DNA from: Gonapodya prolifera JEL478
Taxonomy: Eukaryota > Monoblepharomycota > Monoblepharidomycetes > Monoblepharidales > Gonapodyaceae
Assembly: GCA_001574975.1 (NCBI GenBank)
Contig: KQ965753.1
Location: 248,001-312,000 of the forward strand
Direction of reading: 5' to 3'
Length of the DNA stretch: 64,000 nt
Made by a program: the position numbers and the translations under genes. Under the pieces are notes generated by a model that ran no database searches, was not told where the DNA came from, and was given only the letters and a program-made list of their open reading frames with translations. This document shows, piece by piece, positions 55,077 to 64,000 of the stretch (positions within the stretch are counted from its first letter, which is position 1; each line of letters starts with the position of its first letter).

Positions 55077-56478
55077 TCATCGAGCACCGGCTCGCGACTG
55101 CTCGTGAAATACTTTGGTCAGGCTTTCTGCCACCAACGCAAACTGAAACGCTCTGTCTTCTCGGCCGGTGTTCCCAGAACCCACCCAATGTTTGGACACA
55201 TCCTCGGGTCGTCTCCGTAGAATCTCCCGATCCGCCTCTCCTTCCAGATTATGAGTGTCCATGTTCCGGATAATACTCCGCCAGAACATACGTCGCCGAT
55301 CTTCCTTGGTCAATTCAGACTCGGTTGGGGCTGAGCGAGAGGCAGAGGGAGAGGTGTAGGGCTGGTGAAGGCTGGGGCTGGAAGTGTCGTCGTCCTCAAG
55401 AGGGCCAGCCACAGGAGAAGCAGCTGCGAGCACGAGCGCTCCTCTCGGTCGCCGCAATAGTGAGTCTGTCGTTTTCGAAAGCACGGAGCTATCGTCCTCT
55501 AACCACCATGTGTCTGTTTCGGAGTGATGCAGGGGCGTTACTGTGACCTTGACACCCTCCAACCTGGTAATTTTCGGTAGTATTAGACGCTTATAGATAC
55601 CAGGGCGGAAAATCGCCAATGCTCACCTTCCCCAATTGTCCATTTCCTCCAGCAGGAAGTACGGTCTTCCGATATACTTTCTCTTGAGCTCCACGATCGT
55701 TGCTTCCCTCGTCCCACTGACCAATTCCACCGGTGACACTAACACAAGATGTTTCAGAGTCCGTATACGCCTCAGCTGCTGGCCCCACGGAACACTTCGT
55801 CCTCCCGAAGCATTGAGCCACGTAAGAGTGGTCCGCTTTATGCCGAGATTGACGATGGAGAAAGAAACGAGGGAGGATCGCACACACGGGTGGGTGAGGA
55901 TGCGTTGGATGATGGGGTTCGTGTCCGTAGCGTCGAATGCGCCCCGCTTGGTCTGTACAAAGGCGAGGTGTCGAAGACGGAGGAGGACGTTGGAGGAGGG
56001 TAGCGGTTGGTTCATAAAGCTCGTGACAAAGTTAGAGCTCGTTGTGGAAGGGGGATAGCTTGAAGAGAGCTCTGGGGATGCGTTTGGAGTACTGCGTTGA
56101 TCGGTATTTGACCCCGACGCCGGTCGGAAACGGATTCTGAGTCTCATCTCCTCCTCCTTGTTCGAAATAACGATGAGAACGCAGTACTCATAGAATCGAC
56201 GTGGCAGGACTCACGCTCAAAACTCTCAAAAGGTCTTTCGAACGATCGAACGGTAAGACCACGGGCAGAACGGACGCCCAGCGACGAAGGTCCCCCACCG
56301 CACTCTTGACATCCGTGCACATCCGCGCGAGTCGCACCACGGTCAAGTAGTCGAGGTATTTCACCAGGTTCGTTGGGAGGACGTCGAGGATTGCACGGTG
56401 AAGGAAGGCGGGTTTCTCGATGGCTGTAGCGTCATCTTTCGCCTTTTCGAGGGCATTTCTGTCCCATTCCGCCTCCAT
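55077..56478 (-). CDS. F-box-like protein of unknown function
   Basis: Three exons, complement(join(55077..55563, 55627..56156, 56215..56478)), 426 aa, in phase. The N-terminal part (FLHRAILDVLPTNLVKYLDY then LTVVRLARMCTDVKSAV) has the helix pattern of an F-box. The middle holds LLRLRHLAFVQTKRGAF, IQRILTHPCVRSSLVSFSIV and LKHLVLVSPVEL, which look like LRR-type strands. The C-terminal third is charged and contains KEDRRRMFWRSIIRNMDTHN. Overall it looks like a divergent F-box/LRR-like receptor; no substrate can be proposed. Confidence 0.6.
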
Positions 56479-57022
56479 CTCGACGCTGGACCGACGGTGA
56501 CCAACTTTTGATAGCGATGCCCAGCTCCCGTTTCAGACATCCGCCCAACTGCACACCCGCGCCGTCTCCTTTATCTCCCACGTGCGTAATTAGTGCCTCC
56601 GAAGCTTATTGCGATATGGCGTCTATTTTTCCTGGCGTTTATTTTTCACAATAGAAGCCTTCTCATGAACGAGCTGGGTAACCGTCATCCTCCAGCGATG
56701 CATGTAACCAGTCCACGGAGCAAACTGCGAGCCACCAATGAAATTCGTTCGAAACGTCTCATGAGCAGAGTATATCTTTCTTCATCGTAGCTCGCTGAGA
56801 GGCGCTGTACCAATGTGGAACCAGCTCGGTCTGACGAGACGAGCTTATCGTTGTGCTGTGGTGTCACGTGCGCTTCGCCACGGAAAAATAAAACCTTCGG
56901 TGATTCTCTTCCCATCGAGTGATCCGCGAAACTCGCGAGCTTCGGTGTTATACGGCACCTTTATACCCAAGGGCTTCTTTGCACGCAAGCCGATCCACGA
57001 GTTCCCGCCGTCTTTCCCGGTG

Positions 57023-59320
57023 ATGGGACAAACAAAGATAGGACGAGCTACGAAGACGAAGAAGGGGGGAGCTTGGGAAACGCTGAAAAGAGTTGGAGTT
57101 ACCCCAAAGGTGGGTCGAACGATGGGTCATAGCGGACGTTTAGTGATGGAAGGCTTACGATCACGTTCGTTGCACGTCCCTGTCAAACACAACACAAACA
57201 CCATTTGAATTCATCAGGAAGTCCCACCAAACGCCAAAAAGGAGGCGCTCGCTAAAACAGCAGCGAAGAACGTTACGAAGAAGGTGGTGATAATGGACGT
57301 AACGGAAGACATGGAGACTCATGCGCAGTCACCAATCCGGGAGCAGGGGAAGCCAAGTACGGAGACCAGGGATCACGTTCCAATCGCTGCCGAAGAATTG
57401 TCCGCGATGGTGAAGGAAAATGCATCACCAGCATTGGGCTCCTCGTCTCCAGCACCGAAGCCACAATCGCCCGACGTATCGGTGGCGGCGGCAAAGAAAC
57501 CAACGACAGCCGAGGATCCCCCTGCAGGAGAGCCACTTCCGCCCGCGTACGCAGCGTCATCAGACGATGAAGCAACGGAAGATATCGTACGCAACGCGAG
57601 CCAACCCTCCACTCCCGTGCGGCCCAAACGATCCAAGGCCGCCGAACTGTTTGCCGAGGGCCGGTTCCACGAGGCCATCGAGGCATTCTCAAACGCGATA
57701 TCGTCTCGTGGTCGGAGCCCTCCTAATGAGAGCCCAGGAAAGACTCACCGGAAGAAGCAGTCGGAAGGGCAGGGCAAGGGGCAACCAGGGACTCCCGAGA
57801 GCCGACCCAGACGCCCGTCCACCGTCCAACTGGAGCTAATGGCCCCGCCCAATAAAGGACGTCGTAATTCAACCATCGCCTTGGCGCCTCCACCGGCTCC
57901 CCACGACCCTCTCCAAGTTGGCAATCGCCGACGTGCCAAGTCGACTGCTCCCCAACCAGAACCGTTCTTCCCAGTTTTCGGACACCCGCCACAACAGCGG
58001 TCGCGGGCAAACTCGCACGCTGCACCGGCAGACCAGCCTAACGGGGGCAGGAGGGGGCGGAAGGTATCCAATGCGCAACGACCAGATCCGGAGGCCCTGG
58101 CCCCGACCTGGATCCAGCCGATCCCGAAACGGGAGCGTAAGCTGTCCAATGCTCCCCCTCCGGATCATGCCGAACCGATCTACCTGGCTCCGAAGGGGCG
58201 GAGGGACTCGGACGAAGGCTTCCCAGACTACTCCACTGTTGTCACGGGGCGACGTCGCAAGCCGACGGTTTCAGAACAACACCAATCGGAGAAAGTGGGA
58301 GATGGGTTCCCGGACTACTCAACAGTCGCCACGGGCACGGGGCGACGCAAGCCGACCGTGTCGGAACACCTCCACGCGGGGAAGCGGAATGTAGCCCATT
58401 CGGACTCGGACGAAGACCGCTACGTCAACGTAAATTCCGTTTTCCAGCTTGCCATCCCGACAGACACGGACCCGCGGGTGTTCACCGACCTCGCGCTGTG
58501 CCATTTTCGCCTGGGGCAGTACCAGCAAGCCATCGATTGCTGCACCAAGTCGATCCTGCTGGACGAGAAGTACGTCAAGGCGTGGCTGCGGAGGTCGGAA
58601 GCCAGGCGCGACGCGGGAGACCTTACTGGCGCGCTGTCAGATGCGCGCAAGGTGCAGCAGCTGGTGAACGAGTGGATGGATCATGGAGGAGCCGTTGCGA
58701 CGTCGCCGATGTCGCCCACGTCCCCAAAGTCGCCCACGTCGGACTCCAGCGCGGCGCACACACCTCCGCCCATCACCCGCCGTTCGGCTGCCCGGGCTGT
58801 CGCGGCCTTGGAGCAACAGATTGCGGACGACGATACAGCACCGCACGAAGTTGCCCAAATCCCTCGCAATATCAAGCAACGTTTCGACGAGCTTCTGGTT
58901 GTATTCGAACAGCAGCTTGCTGCCCCTGCAACTGACCGCGCTCTCGCCGTGGCAGGGGACTCAGCTGGACGGATCGCAAATGTTCTGTACCAAGACGCTC
59001 GGCTGGCCAATTTGTTCCGTATTGCCGGAGGTTTTGGACGTGTGTTGCAGCCCGCCGCGCTATCCTCCAACGGCCGGTCCCTCGCACTGTCCATCGTCCT
59101 GGCAGCGATTTGGACCTCCCCGGCGAATAGGCGTGAGATGGCAAAGTACGTGAAGGAGATCACTGTCGCGCTGGAGAACAAGGACGATTTGGTGGCCGTG
59201 AGTGTGGCGGCAAAGGTTGTGGCGATATGCGTCTCAGAGGACAGGTTCGTGGAGGAGATGGTCAGGGCGAAAGGGAAGGGAGAGGAGGAAGCTGGGAGTG
59301 CGGAAGAAATTGACACGTGA
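57023..59320 (+). CDS. TPR protein with a long insert and C-terminal helical domain
   Basis: Two exons, join(57023..57109, 57218..59320), 729 aa, in phase. The start MGQTKIGRATKTKKGGAWET is basic. A first TPR-like helix pair, AAELFAEGRFHEAIEAFSNA (about 57638), is followed by about 240 residues of low-complexity basic/Pro-rich sequence. The TPR array then resumes: PRVFTDLALCHFRLGQYQQA and KYVKAWLRRSEARRDAGDLT. The insert contains two tandem copies of GFPDYSTV(V/A)TG...RRKPTVSE and several RKVSN/RKLSN-type repeats, possible basophilic kinase sites. The C-terminus (RIANVLYQDARLANLFRIAG and ENKDDLVAVSVAAKVVAICV) looks like an armadillo-like helical domain, as in TTC12-type proteins (tentative). 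Confidence 0.7.
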
Positions 59321-59441
59321 AGGTTGAATGTGTGGACTAGGTCGTACATGGACTGCTAGTCGGAATAACATCATGGAGAACTGTTGCGTACAGAGTGATA
59401 TCAAAAGTCGGTATTTTACAATTAATCAGTATCTATAAAAT

Positions 59442-59687
59442 ATGTTTATCGTAAGCCTACAGATAAAAAATGACTCATCGACAGCTCCCCCACCGGTTCT
59501 TCCGACCACAACCGACCCGTCGCTTCCAGTGTCTCCTCCTGCCTCCCGAAGGCCCAAGAAGAGCAATGGGATATGCTTCAGGTGGCTGAAGAACGGCGAA
59601 TGCCATTTTGGCGATGAATGCTTTTTCCGACACACGGCTCGTGGAGCTAGGGCTGAGAAGGGCGTTGGTAATAATAGCCTGGAGTGA
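59442..59687 (+). CDS. Small CCCH zinc-finger protein
   Basis: An 81-codon frame from ATG 59442 to a TGA at 59685-59687. After a Pro/Ser/Thr-rich start there is a single finger CFRWLKNGECHFGDECFFRH with exact C-x8-C-x5-C-x3-H spacing, followed by TARGARAEKG. Single CCCH fingers of this kind bind RNA. It could be the last exon of a longer gene, because the sequence just after the ATG contains GTAAGCCTACAG, and nothing upstream was tied to it. Confidence 0.5.
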   Translation: MFIVSLQIKNDSSTAPPPVLPTTTDPSLPVSPPASRRPKKSNGICFRWLKNGECHFGDECFFRHTARGARAEKGVGNNSLE

Positions 59688-59689
59688 AT

Positions 59690-60033
59690 TCGCAAGTAAT
59701 GAAGACGGGCTGCATATCAAATGTCATGGGTGACGGTGCCTTCATTGGTGGTGGTCGCTTAAATTTACGAAGACAACGATCGATTTCGACATAAATAATA
59801 ACACGTTTTCTCGACAATTTGCACTCGAAGTATTTTCTAATAGTGCTTTGATTTAATTTCACTTTTGGATGGTAAGTACGAATCGAGTGGTGGGGTTACC
59901 TTGTTATTGCTGACGAAAGCAGTCAAAGCTTCTTCCACTTGGCTACTCGCCCAGGACCGCTTTAGACCACCCCACGAGGTCGCCCGAGATCAATCGAGCT
60001 TTCGGCCATTCCCTCGACCCCCATCTTCACGCG
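59690..60033. other. Upstream region of the ABC transporter gene
   Basis: No gene recognised. It presumably contains the ABCC promoter. Confidence 0.35.
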
Positions 60034-63000
60034 ATGCTCCCCGGAAACATCGTCCAACTTTTCTCCGTCCGACGCCCGATGGAAGCCCCCCGCAACAGCC
60101 CACTCGACAGACTGTGCGGCCCCGACGGATGGAGCGTGTTCTGGTCGGACGAGGACTTCTCGCGATGTTTCGAGGACGCGTGAGTGTGTCGACGTTGTGT
60201 TGTCGGATGTGGTCCCGCTGACATTTGACGGATTCGGGGCGTCTGAACATTCACACGGGGACGAATCTCAGCGTGATAACAATGGTGCCGAAAGTCTTCT
60301 TGGTGGTAGTGGGCCTGTGGACGCTCGTGCAGTCGATTGGTCGTCACGAATCTCTCAAGTCGCCTCTCTACTGGCAAAAATCAGTGAGTACTCAAACCAC
60401 TTTCGAAAAGTCACAAAGAACTCGTTAATATTGAATCCAATCTCCGACCTCAGTGTGTTCTTGTGTGCTTGGCGATTGTGGCGCTTGCAGATCTTTTTCG
60501 CCAGCTCCTCGGTTCCTTTCCGCCGCCTCCCTACGCATTTTTGGCCTCCTCCACGACGTTGCTAGCCTTTCTAGTCGCGCTTCCAGTCAACCATTATGAG
60601 CACTTGCGGAACCCGTCGACCTCTGCCGTGCTTTTGCTCAGCTACCTCTTCTTCCTCCTCGCCAGCGCCATCAAACTCCGCTCCGTAATCATCCTGGAAG
60701 AGTACCACACCGACCCCTTGCGTTTCTCCCTCTTCGTGTCTGAAATGGGCCTGACTCTCGTGGCATTTTGTTTGGAGAACCTGTCCAAGACGCCGCACTG
60801 GTACATCTCGCTCGACACCGAGCCCAACGCCAGTCTCGAGGAGACAGCGTCAGTATGGTCTGTTCTAACTTTCCACTGGATGTCCCCGCTCATGGCTCTG
60901 GGGTACCGCAAAGTCCTCTCACCGGGGGACCTTCCCAACCTGCGGCCTATCGACCGGGCGTCCAACATTTCGGACGCCTTCCAGCAAGCCTGGGACGACG
61001 AAAAGCGCAAGAGTAGTCCTTCTTTTGTGCGCGCTTGCAGCTCCGCGTTTGGAGGACCGTTCTGGAGCGCTGCGTTCTTCAAGTTGTGCCAGGACATCAT
61101 GCAGTTCGTGCAACCGATGCTCCTCAGGCACCTTATGGATTTTGCGCGCTCGTACATGCCCGATGTTCCCGGGTCGAAACCGCAGGCACCATTCAGAGGC
61201 TTTGTCATCGCAGGTAAGTACCCCAGCGCATTCGGATCGCAATGATGCCAGGCAGTCATGTTCTCACCGCCACTCCTCCACACTCCAGGCGCCATGTTCC
61301 TCTCCGCAATCACGCAATCCTTCCTCCTGCATCGATACTTCCACCTCGTGATTCAAACCGGCATACGACTCAAAGTCGCCACCGCGACGGCGGTCTACCG
61401 AAAATCGCTTGCCGTCTCCAACGCAGCGATGCAAACGGGGTCCCAGAGCGTTGGAAATTTGATGAGTATCGATGCGGCAAAGATTGGAGAGCTGACGTGA
61501 GTTCGGATCTCCGTTGTTGCGAAAAGGCACTTCGTTCTCAATCGATTTCGACATTCCCCTTTACAGGACCTACCTCCACATTTTGTGGTCTGGTATGCTT
61601 CACTGTCAAGTAGTTGTTAACTTCTTAAGTCTAATCCACCGTCGCAGGTCCATTCCAGATCTTTCTTGCCCTCTGGATGTTGTACGGTACACTGGGACCA
61701 TCAGTATTTGCAGGATTGGCCATCATGATTCTGATGATACCTATAAATGTAAGTGTTCCCATCCTGAAGCGACTTCGTTATCGATCTCCCCTACCATATA
61801 TCTCATTCCATGCCCCCAGACCTACCTCACCAAACTGTCAAGAGCGATTCAGAAGCGTCAAATGGCCAACAAAGATTCACGGTAGCTTCACTACCCCCGG
61901 GACCATTGTGTTCATGTGACTTACCGCATATTGTTTGTTCAAGGTTCAAGCTCGTGGACGAATTCCTATCGGGAATCAAAGTTATCAAGCTCTACGCGTG
62001 GGAAAGACCGTTCCTTCAATCTATCTCCGACGTCAGACAGAAAGAACTGGATACGCTCAAATCGTACGCTTACCTCTCAGCCCTCCAGAGGTAATCGTTG
62101 TTTTCGTCCTACCCCTGACGCATCATCGCAACCTGAATCCTTTCACTCCCGTTCCCACTTGCCTTAGTTTCACGTGGTCCTGCGCCCCTTTCCTGGTCTC
62201 ATTCGCCACGTTTGCCCTCTACTCCGTCACGTCCTCCGAGCCTCTCACATCGACGCGCATTTTCGTCTCGCTGTCCCTGTTCAATCTTCTTCGATTCCCT
62301 CTGTCCATGTTCCCGTCTGTGGTGGCAAGTATCACCGAGGCCAGTGTGTCGGTGGACAGAGTCCGCAGCTATCTCCTCGAGGAGGAAAAGGATACGTTGG
62401 CGATACTGAGGGAGCCGATGCCCCCGCCGAAACAGGGGCAAGCGGGGGAAAGAGTCATTGTGCAGAACGCGTGGTTCAGGTGGACGAAAGGTGACAGTGT
62501 AGGCGACGCAGGGATCTTAAAGAACATCAACTTGACTGTACGGGAAGGGGAGCTTGTGGCGGTGGTTGGAAGCGTGGGTTCTGGAAAGAGCAGCTTGATA
62601 AAGTGAGTCTTGAAGATTCTTGCAATTAGCACCGAGATTTCCAATATCCATCATTCAGCGCCCTACTTGGTGAAATGTACAAGGTCGATGGGATTGTCCG
62701 CATGCGTGGGAGGGTCGCCTTTGCCGCCCAAACCGCGTGGATCATGGTCAGTGAAAGTGAAATTTTATTACCATAATGTTGCCCAATTACTCATCCAATG
62801 TTATAGAACGCTACACTTCGAGATAACGTTCTCTTCGGCAGACCATATGACCAGGTGTGGTATAACAAGGTCGTCGAAGCGTGTGCGTTGAAATCTGATC
62901 TTGAAGTGTTACCGGCTGGTGACATGACAGAAGTGAGTTGTTCTGGCATGTGGCACTTCGCCTTTGGTCGAAGGGTTCATGATTTGATCGTTCGGCTGTC

Positions 63001-64000
63001 TTTTAGATTGGAGAGCGCGGTATCAACTTATCCGGAGGTCAGAAGCAGCGGGTGTCCTTGGCGGTAGGTTATAGCAGAGCCGACCCAAGCTTTTTTCTAA
63101 CGTACTGATCATATTTAAATTCAAAGCGTGCTGTCTATTCTCGGTCAGATGTCTATCTCCTGTAAGTTACGAAATCCTTTCACAAGAGCCACTGCAAACA
63201 CTTATCCCACACTTCGTTGGTGTCTGAAGGGATGATCCACTTTCTGCTGTTGATGCTCATGTCGGTCGTTGGATATTCAATCACGTCTTTGGCAAAGACG
63301 GGATCTTGAAAAATCGAGCTCGCATATTGGTCACACACGCCATCCACTTCCTGAAGCAATGCGATCAGGTTTTACTTCTCGACGGTGGCGAGATCGCTGA
63401 AAGTGGAAGTTATCCCGAGCTCATGTCCAAGAAAGGGATGCTCTACAGGTTGATCGAGGAGTACGATGTTGCCAATGTAGGAGAAGACGAGGACGAGGCT
63501 GAAGCAGAGCCTAAAACCACGTCGGTGGATTCGCACCTCCAGAACGGGCGACAGGGGAGTACCAAGTCGTTGGAAAACGGGTCTGCAACAAATGGAAACG
63601 CAGACAAAAGCAAGGATGTGGGATCGCTCCAACTGACCAACCGCCTAACAACACAAGAAGATCGTGCCGAAGGCGCCGTTTCGTGGAAAGTGTATGCGAA
63701 CTATGCATTGGCATGTGGCCCTTGGTCTACCCTTCTCTATATTCTTATGATAGCGTCATCGCAATCAGTTTCGGTCATGCAAAATCTTTGGCTCGCTGAC
63801 TGGAGCAGGGAGAATGATGTGTCTGCTGAAGATGTGCCGGCGAAGAATGTCTCACTTAATTGGAGACTGGGAATATACGGGACGTTGGGATTGCTTTTTG
63901 CCGTTCTGACAGTGTCGCAAACTCTGGTCGCATGGGTGCTCTGTGGAATCCGTAGTGGCCGGACGCTCCACGCTGGAATGCTGAACCGGGTTGGATTGTG
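60034..64000 (+). CDS. ABCC-family (MRP/YCF1-type) ABC transporter, 5' part
   Basis: The gene starts at ATG 60034 (an in-frame ATG also at 60079) and runs off the window. Exon 1 ends CGPDGWSVFWSDEDFSRCFE. A TMD0-type hydrophobic region follows, then the linker and TMD1 (SVWSVLTFHWMSPLMALGYR, LKVATATAVYRKSLAVSN, GNLMSIDAAKIGELT, LVDEFLSGIKVIKLYAWE). NBD1 carries Walker A VGSVGSGKSSLI (about 62567-62602), the Q-loop AAQTAWIMNATLRDNVLFG, the signature LSGGQKQRVSLARA, Walker B VYLLDDPLSAVDAH and the H-loop LVTHAIHFL. Most of these are split by 55-80-nt introns. TMD2 begins near 63660 (AVSWKVYANYALACGPWSTL). Expected role: ATP-driven export, or vacuolar import, of glutathione conjugates and other organic anions. 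NBD2 lies outside. Confidence 0.9.

Noticed and set aside
1-64000. CRISPR arrays, prophage or bacterial operons
   Set aside because: No regularly spaced direct repeats, no Shine-Dalgarno-led gene strings; genes are intron-rich and eukaryotic.

Overview
The window reads as nuclear DNA of a fungus, probably an early-diverging (chytrid-grade) one; I cannot place it further. The reasons are compact genes split by many short GT-AG introns, a stand-alone Ade8-type GAR transformylase, a LOA1/VPS66-family acyltransferase (a fungal family), a CFD1 scaffold NTPase and a TFIIIC tau95 subunit. There is no bacterial operon layout, and no rRNA, convincing tRNA or CRISPR array.

Layout. 1-4.7 kb: gene-poor, with a hAT transposase fragment and the palindromic repeats of its 3' end. 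4.7-15.4 kb: three tandem gene pairs in which one member is decayed or both are damaged (TesB-like thioesterase, F-box/Cys-rich protein, MYND protein), plus an intact Rieske protein and a LOA1-like acyltransferase. 16-20.3 kb: a small membrane protein and a P-type cation ATPase with broken frames. 20.5-30.9 kb: three-knuckle CCHC protein, PNPLA-type patatin, an unrecognised multi-exon gene, a decayed ankyrin gene facing its intact paralogue, ADE8, and a tiny secreted peptide gene. 31.9-38.6 kb: an 11-exon SDR, an FGxF-motif hypothetical protein, an LRR/F-box-like gene and CFD1. 38.6-43 kb: a gene-poor stretch with a 131-bp tandem repeat and one gene relic. 43-64 kb: dense and mostly intact genes: a gamma-glutamyltranspeptidase-like hydrolase, TFC1, an APH/ACAD10-like kinase, a methyltransferase, a CAP protein, an F-box-like protein, a TPR protein, a CCCH mini-protein and the 5' half of an ABCC transporter.

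Where exon joins are given, I chose splice sites by hand so that phases and family motifs agree. Several genes close exactly in frame (thioesterase 356 aa, CCHC protein 404 aa, patatin 321 aa, SDR 275 aa, CFD1 331 aa, GGT 618 aa, TFC1 675 aa, APH 389 aa, methyltransferase 265 aa). The genes do not form one pathway; they are ordinary housekeeping and family genes.

Most unusual: (i) two related GC-rich palindromic elements, each inside an intron of a different gene and each in the sense orientation of its host gene; (ii) candidate ultrashort introns (29, 31 and 45 nt) and a GC-AG intron; (iii) duplicate-and-decay of neighbouring paralogues, with some frame breaks falling exactly on C homopolymers, so assembly error must be excluded.
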